Assembly (NCBI GenBank): GCA_002386465.1
Contig: DGIT01000004.1
Coordinates: forward strand, 1 to 27,900
Length of the DNA: 27,900 nucleotides
Reading direction: 5' to 3'
DNA from: Burkholderiales bacterium UBA4615
GTDB lineage: Bacteria > Pseudomonadota > Gammaproteobacteria > Burkholderiales > Burkholderiaceae_E
Shown here: piece after piece, positions 8,387-17,857 of the stretch
How the letters are laid out: the number at the start of each line of letters is the position of its first letter
Numbering within the stretch: position 1 is the first letter of the stretch
Made by a program: the position numbers and the translations under genes
Notes under the pieces: generated by a model
Seen by the model: only the letters and a program-made list of their open reading frames with translations
Told to the model about the DNA's origin: nothing
Databases searched by the model: none

Positions 8387-9144
8387 CATCGACCCGTGAT
8401 CAGTTCGATCGCACGGGCTGCTGCAGCGAAGCCCATCGACGCCGTCACCATGACGGTGGACCCATAGCCGGCGCAAGCCAGGGGCGATCCGGCATCGCCC
8501 GTGGCCGGTGCTTGCAGACCCTGGGGCGCGGGCGCCCAGATGGCCTCCACGCCAAATGGCACCGCAGTATCCCGGGGGAAGGCGTGATCCCGGCGCAGAC
8601 GCGCCCGCACAGCAGCAATCAGTGCATCGGAACGCACGGCGGTCAGGTCGGCGCGGCGCAATGCCAGCGGATCGGTGCGACCACCTGCCGCACCACAGAC
8701 CACGACCGGTTGATCACGACGCTTGCACAACGCGATCAGCGCGGCCTTGGCACGCGGCGCATCGATGGCATCGATAACCACATGGGCTGTGGCATTGATT
8801 TGCGCCTCGACCTGATCGGCTTCCAGGAAGGCATCCAGAGCGATCACGCGCGTCTCAGGCGATATCTGTGCAATGCGCGCCGCCATGACCGCCACTTTGG
8901 ATGCACCGAGTGTGGAGCTCAGTGCATGCACCTGCCGATTCACATTGGACTCGGCGATATGGTCGAGATCGATGAGGGTCAGTGTGCCGATGCCGCAGCG
9001 CGCCAGCGCTTCTGCAGCCCAGGAGCCGACCCCGCCAATGCCTACGACGATCGCATGTGCGCCCCGAATACGGGCCGCTGCAGCCTCTCCATAGGTACGG
9101 GCCACACCGCCGAAACGACGCTCAGCATCCGCCGGTTGCAGCAT
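8386..9144 (-). CDS. tcdA: tRNA threonylcarbamoyladenosine dehydratase TcdA (CsdL)
   Basis: An E1-like (ThiF/MoeB superfamily) enzyme that uses ATP to cyclise the t6A modification at tRNA position 37 to ct6A. The 252-residue protein opens with RRFGGVARTYG, the family's usual start. It has the nucleotide-binding GIGGVG at 35-40, the acidic DLDHI that follows, and NVNRQ at 67-71, which includes the adenylation arginine. Further conserved pieces are DAIDAPRAK and the VVCGAAGG strand. The family often pairs with the CsdA/CsdE sulfur system; no such gene is seen here. It is the last gene of a minus-strand run, 50 bases after the quinone-oxidoreductase-like gene, so it may be read through from the acyl-CoA cluster although the functions are unrelated. 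Its own Shine-Dalgarno site is weak. Confidence 0.94.
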   Translation of the reverse strand: MLQPADAERRFGGVARTYGEAAAARIRGAHAIVVGIGGVGSWAAEALARCGIGTLTLIDLDHIAESNVNRQVHALSSTLGASKVAVMAARIAQISPETRVIALDAFLEADQVEAQINATAHVVIDAIDAPRAKAALIALCKRRDQPVVVCGAAGGRTDPLALRRADLTAVRSDALIAAVRARLRRDHAFPRDTAVPFGVEAIWAPAPQGLQAPATGDAGSPLACAGYGSTVMVTASMGFAAAARAIELITGR

Positions 9145-9194
9145 GGCCTGGGTGGCACAGACCGATGCGTCGGCCTGTGCGGTCTGCGGAGCAA

Positions 9195-10163
9195 TCAGGG
9201 CAGCAGCACCGTGGAGCCGGTGGTCTTACGGCCTTCCAGATCGCGGTGGGCCTGGGCTGCATCGGCCAGCGCATAGCGCTGTTCGATTTCGATCTTGACC
9301 TTGCCCGACGACACCATCTTCATGAGGTCGCCTGCAATCTCCAGCAGGTTCTCGCGCTTTTCGGTGTGCGGCCCAAGCGAGGGCCGCGTGATGTAGAGCG
9401 AACCCTTCAGTGCGGTGAGCGCCATGGGAGGCACCGGACCCGACGCGTTGCCGAAACTCACCATCAGGCCATAGGGCTGCAGGCAGTCGAGCGACGCCTG
9501 GAAGGTGTCTTTGCCGACCGAGTCATAGACCACCGGCACCATGGCGCCCTTGGTGATCTCGCGAACCCGCTCGACGATGTTTTCGGTCTTGTACAGGATG
9601 ACGTGGTCGGCACCGTGCTTTTTCGCAAGCGCCGCTTTCTCAGGGGAGCCGACCGTTCCGATCACCGTCACGCCAAGCGCCTTGGCCCACTGCATCGCAA
9701 TCAGCCCCACCCCGCCCGCAGCGGCATGGAACAGAATGGTCTGGCCTTTTTGCAGCTTGTAGGTGCGGCGAAAGAGGTACTGCACGGTCATGCCCTTGAG
9801 CATCATCGCCGCGCCGGTTTCAAAGCTAATCTTGGAGGGCAACTTCACCAGCCGACCAGCCGGCATGTTGCGCACCTCGCTGTAGGAACCCTGCGGGCCA
9901 CCTGCGTAAGCCACGCGATCGCCCACTTTCACCTCGGTGACACCCGCGCCCACTGCCACCACTTCGCCTGCGCCTTCGGTGCCCAGTGCCGAGGGCAGCG
10001 GCGAGGGATACAAGCCGCTGCGCACATAACAGTCGATGAAGTTCAGGCCGATGGCGTGGTGACGCACCTGCGCCTGTCCGGGGCCGGGGGCGCCGACTTC
10101 AACGTCGACGTACTGGAGGACTTCGGGGCCGCCATTTTTCTCGAAACGAATCGCCTTAGGCAT
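9195..10163 (-). CDS. Quinone oxidoreductase-like zinc-free MDR protein (NADPH-dependent)
   Basis: A member of the medium-chain dehydrogenase/reductase superfamily, QOR (zeta-crystallin) branch, 322 residues. The N-terminal catalytic fold carries NFIDCYVRSGLYP and GTEGAGEVVAVG. The NADPH-binding motif AAAGGVG is at 147-153. The zinc-binding cysteines of alcohol dehydrogenases are absent, as expected for this branch. It reduces quinones or enones one- or two-electron style with NADPH, and in this setting could equally act on an enoyl thioester or unsaturated ketone from the neighbouring acyl-CoA genes. A GGAG ribosome site five bases before the ATG supports the start. It sits 61 bases downstream of the MaoC gene on the same strand. 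The substrate is unknown. Confidence 0.92.
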   Translation of the reverse strand: MPKAIRFEKNGGPEVLQYVDVEVGAPGPGQAQVRHHAIGLNFIDCYVRSGLYPSPLPSALGTEGAGEVVAVGAGVTEVKVGDRVAYAGGPQGSYSEVRNMPAGRLVKLPSKISFETGAAMMLKGMTVQYLFRRTYKLQKGQTILFHAAAGGVGLIAMQWAKALGVTVIGTVGSPEKAALAKKHGADHVILYKTENIVERVREITKGAMVPVVYDSVGKDTFQASLDCLQPYGLMVSFGNASGPVPPMALTALKGSLYITRPSLGPHTEKRENLLEIAGDLMKMVSSGKVKIEIEQRYALADAAQAHRDLEGRKTTGSTVLLP

Positions 10164-10224
10164 GTGCGCTCCAATGCGTAGGGGTTGGACTGGGGAGAAC
10201 GATCAGTATAAGTCGCCCGACCCC

Positions 10225-10683
10225 TCAGACACGCCGGGACTGCATCCTCAGCGGGGTGTATTCCAGGGTGACCGTACCGTGCTGATTGCGCACCAGGTTG
10301 CGGGTACGAATCAATCCCCGGTCGGGTTTGGACGTGGCCCGCATCTCGGTGACCTCCACCTCCACGCCGATCGTGTCACCCACGAAGGTCGGGCCCTTCA
10401 CGCTCATGCCCGTCTCGAGGAACGCCAGACCGGTGTGCTGGATGGAGGGCACGATCAGGCCTTCCGCAAAGGAATAGACCAATGCGCCGGGCACGACCCG
10501 GCCCTGAATCGCCATCTTTTCCCGGTTATGCACATTGGTGAAGAGCTCTTCGGTGAACCAGGCCAGATTGCAGAACGCCACGAGGTCGGCCTCGGTGATC
10601 GTGCGGCGCACGGTCTCGAAGGTGTCGCCCACTTTCAGATCGTCCCAGTACCAGCCATCGCCCAGTCGTCGGTGTGTGCCCAT
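10225..10683 (-). CDS. MaoC-like hotdog-fold protein with altered active-site dyad
   Basis: A 152-residue single hotdog protein of the MaoC/enoyl-CoA hydratase type. The fold is recognisable from DLKVGDTFETVRRTITEADLVAF near the N-terminus, the GRVVPGALVYSFAEGL helix (about 61-76), and the VGDTIGVEVEV strand (101-111). In typical R-specific hydratases the segment after 'F' reads GDxNPxH, giving the catalytic Asp and His. Here the equivalent stretch is FCNLAWFTEELF (37-48), with phenylalanine at both catalytic positions by my hand alignment. The protein may therefore hydrate by another mechanism, act as a thioesterase-like or binding protein, or be non-catalytic. It begins 13 bases after the acyl-CoA dehydrogenase stop and is clearly in the same operon. 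Confidence 0.85.
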   Translation of the reverse strand: MGTHRRLGDGWYWDDLKVGDTFETVRRTITEADLVAFCNLAWFTEELFTNVHNREKMAIQGRVVPGALVYSFAEGLIVPSIQHTGLAFLETGMSVKGPTFVGDTIGVEVEVTEMRATSKPDRGLIRTRNLVRNQHGTVTLEYTPLRMQSRRV

Positions 10684-10696
10684 GAGATCGGTCCGC

Positions 10697-11863
10697 TCAG
10701 TAGGATTTCGGCAGACCGAGCACGCGCTCGGCGATGAAGCTCATCACCAGTTGCGGGCTCACCGGCGCGATGCGTGCAATGAGCGACTCGCGCAGATAGC
10801 GTTCGACGTGATACTCCTTGGCATAGCCGAAACCGCCGTGGGTCATCACCGCCTGCGTGCAGGCTTCAAAGCCGGCTTCTGCGGCCAGGTACTTCGCCGC
10901 ATTGGACTCGGCGCCACAGGCCTTGCCCTGATCGCACAACCAGGCCGCCTTGAACACCATCAGGTTGGCCGCTTCCAGCGCCATCCAGTTTTGCGCCAGC
11001 GGGTGCTGAATGCCCTGGTTCTGTCCGATGGGTCGATCAAAGACGACGCGCTCCTTGGCGTAATTCGCTGCGCGATTCAGCGCGCACTGACCCAGGCCCA
11101 CCGCCTCAGCCGCAATGAGAATGCGCTCGGGGTTCATGCCGTGCAGGATGTACTCGAAGCCCTTGCCTTCTTCTCCAATGCGGTCTGCAGCAGGCACCGA
11201 CATGCCATCGAAGAACACCTGGTTCGAGTCGACCGCCTTGCGCCCCATCTTCTCGATCTCTCGCACCTCGACCCGACTGCGATCGAAGTCGGTGTAAAAG
11301 AGTGACAGACCGAAGGTGGGCTTAGGACAGTCCTCAATGGGTGTGGTGCGCGCCAGCAGCAGGATCTTTTCGGCGACCTGCGCAGTCGAGATCCACACCT
11401 TCTGCCCCGAGACGATGTAGCGGTCGCCCTGGCGCTCAGCCTTGGTCTTGAGACGGGTGGTGTTCAGACCCGTGTTGGGCTCGGTCACGGCGAAACACGC
11501 GCGCTCTTTTCCTGCGATCAGGCCCGGCAGCATGCGCTGCTTCTGCTCCTCGGTCCCAAACACCACCACGGGATTCAAGCCGAAAATATTCATGTGCACC
11601 GCCGAGGCGCCTGAAAAACCGGCACCCGAGCGCGCAATAGTCTGCATCATGATCGAGGCTTCGGTGATGCCCAGACCGGAGCCGCCATATTGCTCGGGCA
11701 TGGCAATGCCGAGCCAGCCCGCACTGGCCAGCGCCTGATGCAGTTCGGTGGGGAAGCCCCCCTCATGGTCCTTGCGAAACCAGTAATCGTCGCCGAACTG
11801 GGCACAGATTTTTTCGATGGCGACGCGAATCGCGTCCTGCTCAGGTGTGAATGCGAAGTCCAT
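10697..11863 (-). CDS. Acyl-CoA dehydrogenase family flavoprotein
   Basis: A 388-residue FAD enzyme that introduces an alpha-beta double bond into an acyl-CoA and passes electrons to electron-transfer flavoprotein. The usual domain order is visible. The N-terminal helical part contains LASAGWLGIAMPEQYGGSGLG. The middle beta domain carries CFAVTEPNTGLNT and GQKVWIST. The C-terminal helices carry VFDRPIGQNQGIQHPLA and THGGFGYAKEYHVERYLRE. The position of the medium-chain enzyme's catalytic Glu (in YEGTSQ) here reads IAPVSPQ. E246 in NPERI fits the alternative catalytic Glu position known from isovaleryl-CoA and long-chain acyl-CoA dehydrogenases. The start is supported by GGA in the 11-base gap after the CoA-transferase gene. 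The substrate is probably a branched or short dicarboxylic-type acyl-CoA, but this is not determined. Confidence 0.93.
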   Translation of the reverse strand: MDFAFTPEQDAIRVAIEKICAQFGDDYWFRKDHEGGFPTELHQALASAGWLGIAMPEQYGGSGLGITEASIMMQTIARSGAGFSGASAVHMNIFGLNPVVVFGTEEQKQRMLPGLIAGKERACFAVTEPNTGLNTTRLKTKAERQGDRYIVSGQKVWISTAQVAEKILLLARTTPIEDCPKPTFGLSLFYTDFDRSRVEVREIEKMGRKAVDSNQVFFDGMSVPAADRIGEEGKGFEYILHGMNPERILIAAEAVGLGQCALNRAANYAKERVVFDRPIGQNQGIQHPLAQNWMALEAANLMVFKAAWLCDQGKACGAESNAAKYLAAEAGFEACTQAVMTHGGFGYAKEYHVERYLRESLIARIAPVSPQLVMSFIAERVLGLPKSY

Positions 11864-11874
11864 GTGCGGTGTCC

Positions 11875-13134
11875 TCAGCCGAGCTTGATGGTGCCGGCGG
11901 CAGCCAGCTTGTCGATGGTGGCGTCATCCAGGCCCGCCTCGCGCAACACCTCCCGGGTGTGCTGACCCAGCATGGGCGGTGCACGCCGATAAGAGACTGG
12001 CGTCTTGGAGAAGCGCATGGGGCTGGCGATGCTGGGCACATTCACTCCGGTGGCATGCGGCAGGCTCAAGCGCGTGCCCAGATGCTGAACCTGCGGATGG
12101 GCCATCGCCTGTTCGTAATTGTTGATCGGGCCGGCCGGCACCCCCGCGTCAGTGAAGACCTGCTCCCAGTGTGCGCGCGTATGTTTGGTCATGACCTCGG
12201 AGAACATCGCCTGCAGTTCCTGCAGATGGGTCATGCGCCCGCCGTTGTCCTTGAATCGGGGGTCGCTGGCCCATTCCGGATGCCCTAGTGCGCCGCACAG
12301 CGCACTGAACTGATTCTGATTGGCGCTGGCCACAATCAGCTGGCCATCAGCACACGGATAGACGCCATAGGGCGTGATGTTGGGCGAATCGTTGCCAGTG
12401 CGCCCGGGCAGCTTGCCACCCACCATGTAGTTGGAGAGCTGACCTGAACCGATGGCCATGACCGCACCCATCAGCGAGACGTCCAGGTGCTGGCCTTCGC
12501 CGGTCTGGTCGCGATGGCGCAAGGCCGCCAGGATAGACACCGTGGCATACATGCCAGTGAAGAGGTCGACCAGGGGCACGCCCACACGCTGCGGCCCGCC
12601 CCCTGGCAGGCTGTCTTTTTCGCCGGTCACACTCATCAGGCCGCCCATGCCCTGGAACAGGTAGTCGTAGCCAGGCCGGGTGGCCCAGGGTCCGTCCTGA
12701 CCGAAACCGGTCACCGAGCAATACACCAGCTTTGGGTTGATTTTCGAGAGCGAGGCATAGTCCAGCCCATAGCGCTTGAGGTCACCGACCTTGAAATTCT
12801 CGATGCACACATCCACCGACTCCGCGAGCTTGCGCACCAGGTCCTGGCCCTCCTTGGTGGAGAGATCGACCGAGACCGAACGCTTGTTGCGGTTGGCCGA
12901 CAGAAAATACGCAGACTCCTTAGTCGGCTGCCCATCCGGGCCGCTCAGCCAGGGCGGGCCCCAGGTGCGCGATTCATCCCCAGCACCGGGACGCTCGACC
13001 TTGATCACATCGGCGCCCAGATCACCCATGATCTGCATGCAAAAGGGCGCTGCGAGCACACGTGACAGATCCAGGATGCGCACGCCTTTCAGCGGGCCGG
13101 TGTTTTCGGGAGTGGGAGTGGTGGTGCTGGTCAT
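11875..13134 (-). CDS. Class III (CaiB/BaiF, Frc-type) CoA-transferase
   Basis: Moves CoA from a donor thioester to a carboxylic acid, giving the substrate for the acyl-CoA dehydrogenase encoded next. The 419-residue protein opens with GPLKGVRILDLSRVLAAPFCMQIMGDLGADVIKVE, a textbook family N-terminus. It then carries NRNKRSVSVDL, and D190 in PLVDLFTGMYA matches the catalytic aspartate that forms the acyl anhydride in formyl-CoA transferase. The frame extends to 13278, but ATG 13134 has a GGAG seven bases upstream and starts just before the conserved core, so the longer version is rejected. The CoA donor and acceptor cannot be read from the sequence; succinyl-CoA is common as a donor in the family. 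It follows the SDR gene after a 115-base gap, so a separate promoter is possible. Confidence 0.94.
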   Translation of the reverse strand: MTSTTTPTPENTGPLKGVRILDLSRVLAAPFCMQIMGDLGADVIKVERPGAGDESRTWGPPWLSGPDGQPTKESAYFLSANRNKRSVSVDLSTKEGQDLVRKLAESVDVCIENFKVGDLKRYGLDYASLSKINPKLVYCSVTGFGQDGPWATRPGYDYLFQGMGGLMSVTGEKDSLPGGGPQRVGVPLVDLFTGMYATVSILAALRHRDQTGEGQHLDVSLMGAVMAIGSGQLSNYMVGGKLPGRTGNDSPNITPYGVYPCADGQLIVASANQNQFSALCGALGHPEWASDPRFKDNGGRMTHLQELQAMFSEVMTKHTRAHWEQVFTDAGVPAGPINNYEQAMAHPQVQHLGTRLSLPHATGVNVPSIASPMRFSKTPVSYRRAPPMLGQHTREVLREAGLDDATIDKLAAAGTIKLG

Positions 13135-13249
13135 GGTGAGTCTCCGTAAGGGCGATCGCTTCGCCCGGTCGTCATTGAAATCTGAAGGTCGCTGCCCACG
13201 TGGCGCGGGCTGGTGTGATCGGGTTGTTCCGGGATACGTGCGTCGCCGA

Positions 13250-14029
13250 TCAATACGTCCCCGGGTAGGCGCCGCCATCGAGCAGCACGTTTTGGCCGGT
13301 GAAATAAGACGTCTGGGCGCTGCACAGATAGGCGCACATCTGGCCGAACTCGGTCTCGTGTCCGAAGCGACGTGCAGGGATCAGCTGACGGCGCTGCGCA
13401 GCCAGCTCTTCAAAAGTCTTGCCCTGCGCCTTGGCAGCGGCCGCTGTGGTGCCACGCAAGCGGTCGGTATCAAATTGACCGGGCAGCAGGTTGTTGATTG
13501 TCACGTTGTGCTCGACGGTCTTGCGGGCCAGGCCGGCCACGAATCCGGTGAGGCCGCTGCGCGCGCCGTTGGACAGGCCCAGGACCTCGATCGGCGCCTT
13601 CACGGAACTGGACGTGATGTTGACGATGCGCCCAAAGCGGCGCGCGATCATGCCATCAACAGTGGCCTTGATCAGTTCGATCGGGGTGAGCATGTTGGCA
13701 TCGAGCGCGGCGATCCAGTGCTCACGGGTCCAGTTGCGAAAATCACCGGGCGGCGGGCCGCCCGCATTGTTGATGAGGATGTCGAGCTGCGGACAGGCGG
13801 CGAGTGACTCGTCTCGCCCCTGCGGCGTGGTGATGTCACAGGCAACGGCCACGACCTGCACCCCGGTTTCGCCTCGAATGCGATCTGCTGCAGCCTCTAG
13901 CGCAGAAGCCGTGCGTGCATTGATCACCAGATTGACGCCCTCGCCTGCGAGCGCCCGTGCGCAACCGTACCCCAGCCCTTTGCTTGCGCCACACACCAGC
14001 GCCCAGCGGCCTGCAATGCCCAGATCCAT
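13250..14029 (-). CDS. SDR-fold protein lacking the YxxxK catalytic motif
   Basis: A 259-residue short-chain dehydrogenase/reductase fold protein. The cofactor motif GASKGLG is at 14-20, NNAG at 87-90, and serines at 140-142 match the usual catalytic serine strand. Where the YxxxK catalytic pair should be, the protein reads SNGAR (153-157) in LGLSNGARSGLTGFVAGLAR, so the tyrosine is replaced by serine and the lysine by arginine. The C-terminal LLPGQFDTDR and LLDGGAYPGTY segments are otherwise typical. I recall this SNGARSGLTG variant as a conserved subgroup and not a decayed gene, but that needs a search. The start has a strong AAGGAG seven bases upstream. It is the first gene of the minus-strand acyl-CoA cluster. 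Confidence 0.9.
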   Translation of the reverse strand: MDLGIAGRWALVCGASKGLGYGCARALAGEGVNLVINARTASALEAAADRIRGETGVQVVAVACDITTPQGRDESLAACPQLDILINNAGGPPPGDFRNWTREHWIAALDANMLTPIELIKATVDGMIARRFGRIVNITSSSVKAPIEVLGLSNGARSGLTGFVAGLARKTVEHNVTINNLLPGQFDTDRLRGTTAAAAKAQGKTFEELAAQRRQLIPARRFGHETEFGQMCAYLCSAQTSYFTGQNVLLDGGAYPGTY

Positions 14030-14122
14030 CCCGTGTCTCCTTGTACGCTGCAGCCCGATCAGGGTGCGCGCGATGCGCTCGAGAGCGATGGTAGCAGCGG
14101 GCGGCAGGGCACCGATTCGAAA

Positions 14123-15628
<1,506 letters not shown>

Positions 15629-15810
15629 GGGTCGCGGTGTTAGAATAAAAGGTTGCGGCACTGCCATTGCACCATGTTTGCTGCAAGAGCCACAAGCGCA
15701 TCAGCGTGCGGGCCCAGGGCTTCAGGGTGGGCAGTTCGGCGCCGTACCCCCGGTTGATCGCACCATCGGTTCATCATCCTTCGTTCACACCAAGCGGGAG
15801 CACGTTCTTC
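15629..15810. promoter_or_regulatory. Divergent yjgR/yebC intergenic region
   Basis: This gap of about 180 bases must hold the promoters for both directions. On the plus strand TAGAAT at 15641-15646 matches five of six bases of a sigma-70 -10 box, with only a poor -35 match before it, and would leave a yebC leader of roughly 150 bases. The same AT-rich patch read on the minus strand gives TATTCT close to the yjgR start. A GGGAG about ten bases before ATG 15811 is the yebC ribosome site. I see no tRNA, riboswitch or convincing small gene here. Confidence 0.35.
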
Positions 15811-16536
15811 ATGGCCGGGCATTCAAAGTGGGCCAACATCCAGCATCGCAAGAATCGCCAGGATGAAAAGCGGGGCAAGCTGTTCACCCGCCTGATCAAG
15901 GAAATCACGGTCGCAGCCAAACTGGGCGGTGGCGACACCACGGCCAACCCTCGGCTGCGTCTGGCAGTGGACAAGGCGGGCGACGCCAACATGCCCAAGG
16001 ACACCGTCCAGCGCGCCATTCAGAAGGGCGTGGGCGGCCTTGACGGTGTGAACTACGAAGAAATTCGCTACGAAGGCTATGGCATCGGTGGCGCGGCCGT
16101 GATCGTCGACACGCTGACTGACAACCGGGTGCGCACGGTCGCTGAAGTCCGACACGCCTTTTCGAAATACGGCGGCAACCTTGGCACCGATGGTTCGGTG
16201 GCCTTCATGTTCAAACACTGCGGTCAGTTTTTGTTTGCGCCGGGCACATCGGAGGATCAGGTCATGGACGCAGCGCTGGAGGCCGGCGCCGAAGATGTGT
16301 CCATCGATGAAGAAGGCGGTCTGGAAGTGCTATGTGCACCGGCCGATTTCAGTCAGGTCAAGGCTGCGCTGGAAAAAGCCGGTCTGAAAGCTGAAGTGGC
16401 GGAAATCACCATGAAGCCGCTCAACGAGGCAGTACTCACCGGCGAGGATGCAGCGCGCATGCAAAAGCTGCTCGACATGATCGAAGGCCTGGACGATGTC
16501 CAGGAGGTCTACACCAGCGCGGTGATCGACGCATGA
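15811..16536 (+). CDS. yebC: YebC/TACO1 family translation or transcription factor
   Basis: The 241-residue protein opens with MAGHSKWANIQHRK, the hallmark of the family. It continues with GKLFTRLIKEITVAAKLGGGD and ends in the LLDMIEGLDDVQEVYTSA segment; three domains are typical. Family members have been reported as DNA-binding regulators and, more recently, as factors that help ribosomes pass difficult proline stretches. Which applies here cannot be read from the sequence, though the window itself encodes two strongly polyproline proteins. The frame runs upstream to 15667, but the family start at 15811 with its GGGAG site is clear. It is the first gene of the eight-gene plus-strand cluster and its stop overlaps the purD start as ATGA. 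Confidence 0.96.
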   Translation: MAGHSKWANIQHRKNRQDEKRGKLFTRLIKEITVAAKLGGGDTTANPRLRLAVDKAGDANMPKDTVQRAIQKGVGGLDGVNYEEIRYEGYGIGGAAVIVDTLTDNRVRTVAEVRHAFSKYGGNLGTDGSVAFMFKHCGQFLFAPGTSEDQVMDAALEAGAEDVSIDEEGGLEVLCAPADFSQVKAALEKAGLKAEVAEITMKPLNEAVLTGEDAARMQKLLDMIEGLDDVQEVYTSAVIDA

Positions 16537-17834
16537 AGCTGCTTGTGGTGGGTTCTGGCGGGCGTGAGCATGCCATTGCGTGGAGGCTGGCCCGCTCGCC
16601 TCGTGTGCAACGCGTCTATGTGGCACCGGGCAACGGCGGTACAGCACGCGAGCCGCTGCTGAGCAATCTGCCGATCACTGATCTGGCAGCACTGGCCGAC
16701 TATGCAGAGCGTGAGCAGATCAGCTTCACCGTGGTGGGCCCCGAAGCGCCGCTTGCAGCAGGGATCGTCGATCTGTTTCGCAGCCGGGGACTGAAAGTCT
16801 TTGGCCCGACGCGCGCAGCCGCTCAGCTCGAATCATCGAAGGACTTTGCCAAGGCCTTCATGACACGCCATGGCATCCCGACCGCGGCCTATCGCACCTT
16901 CACCGATGCTGCATCTGCGCGCGCGTACATCGCCGAGCGCGGTGCACCCATTGTGGTGAAAGCCGATGGGCTGGCTGCAGGCAAGGGAGTGGTCGTCGCC
17001 AGCACGGTCGGCGAAGCACAGGCTGCAGTCGACATGATGCTGCTGGACAACCGCATGGGCGATGCCGGCGCCCGTGTGGTCGTTGAAGATTTTCTGCAAG
17101 GCGAGGAAGCCAGTTTCATTGTGATGTGCGACGGGCGACACGTGCTCGCGCTGGCCTCCAGCCAGGATCACAAGCGACTGCTCGACCATGACGCAGGCCC
17201 CAACACCGGAGGCATGGGCGCCTACTCGCCAGCGCCGGTGGTCACGCCTGAGGTGCATGCGCGCGTGATGCGCGAAGTGATTCTGCCCACGGTGCATGGC
17301 ATGGCGGCCGATGGGATTCCGTTCACCGGGTTCCTCTACGCCGGGCTGATGGTTGCGCCCAACGGCAGTGTCAAAACGCTCGAGTTCAACTGCCGCATGG
17401 GTGACCCGGAAACCCAGCCGATCATGGCGCGCATCAAGAGCGACCTCACCGAGGTGTTCGAACATGCCCTGGCCGGGACGCTCGATCAGGCGCACATCGA
17501 CTGGGATCGGCGCACCGCGCTGGGCGTGGTGCTGGCTGCGCACGGTTATCCCGATGACCCGCGCAAGGGCGACGCCATCGCCGGTCTGAGCGAAGGCGCA
17601 GCCATCGGTGAAGATACGCTCGTCTTTCATGCGGGCACCCAACTCGATACCGATCGCGCCGTACGCACCACAGGCGGACGGGTCCTGTGTGTGACCGCCC
17701 TGGGCGATTCCGTGAAGGTAGCCCAGTCACGTGCCTACGAAGCAGTCGCCCAGATCTGTTTCGATGGCATGCAGTTTCGGCGTGATATCGGCCACCTCGC
17801 GATCGCCCGCCGACGCGACGCCGGCAAGGCCTGA
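16533..17834 (+). CDS. purD: Phosphoribosylamine-glycine ligase (GAR synthetase)
   Basis: Catalyses the second step of de novo purine synthesis: phosphoribosylamine plus glycine plus ATP gives glycinamide ribonucleotide. The protein is 433 residues, close to the usual length. GSGGREHA is at 7-14, the ATP-grasp KADGLAAGKGV at about 143-153, GPNTGGMGAY at 222-231, and the family signature RMGDPETQ at 288-295. The start codon overlaps the yebC stop by four bases (ATGA), so translation is probably coupled. hemF follows after 23 bases. No purine-box operator or riboswitch is visible, as expected for an internal operon gene. Confidence 0.98.
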   Translation: MKLLVVGSGGREHAIAWRLARSPRVQRVYVAPGNGGTAREPLLSNLPITDLAALADYAEREQISFTVVGPEAPLAAGIVDLFRSRGLKVFGPTRAAAQLESSKDFAKAFMTRHGIPTAAYRTFTDAASARAYIAERGAPIVVKADGLAAGKGVVVASTVGEAQAAVDMMLLDNRMGDAGARVVVEDFLQGEEASFIVMCDGRHVLALASSQDHKRLLDHDAGPNTGGMGAYSPAPVVTPEVHARVMREVILPTVHGMAADGIPFTGFLYAGLMVAPNGSVKTLEFNCRMGDPETQPIMARIKSDLTEVFEHALAGTLDQAHIDWDRRTALGVVLAAHGYPDDPRKGDAIAGLSEGAAIGEDTLVFHAGTQLDTDRAVRTTGGRVLCVTALGDSVKVAQSRAYEAVAQICFDGMQFRRDIGHLAIARRRDAGKA

Positions 17835-17857
17835 ACGACTGGCATCGGAGTCACACC

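Noticed and set aside
8512..9276. Plus-strand open frame of 254 codons opposite tcdA
   Set aside because: No family features; tcdA motifs on the other strand explain the region.
8982..10181. Plus-strand open frame of 399 codons
   Set aside because: It is opposite tcdA and the quinone-oxidoreductase-like gene, with a His/Arg-rich shadow composition.
12776..13807. Plus-strand open frame of 343 codons
   Set aside because: It spans the opposite strand of the CoA-transferase and SDR genes, both with clear motifs.
15667..15810. Possible tRNA or small gene in the yebC leader, suggested by GGTTCATCATCC
   Set aside because: No cloverleaf partner arms or acceptor stem could be found around it.
16833..17642. 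Minus-strand open frame of 269 codons inside purD
   Set aside because: Antisense shadow of a conserved gene.
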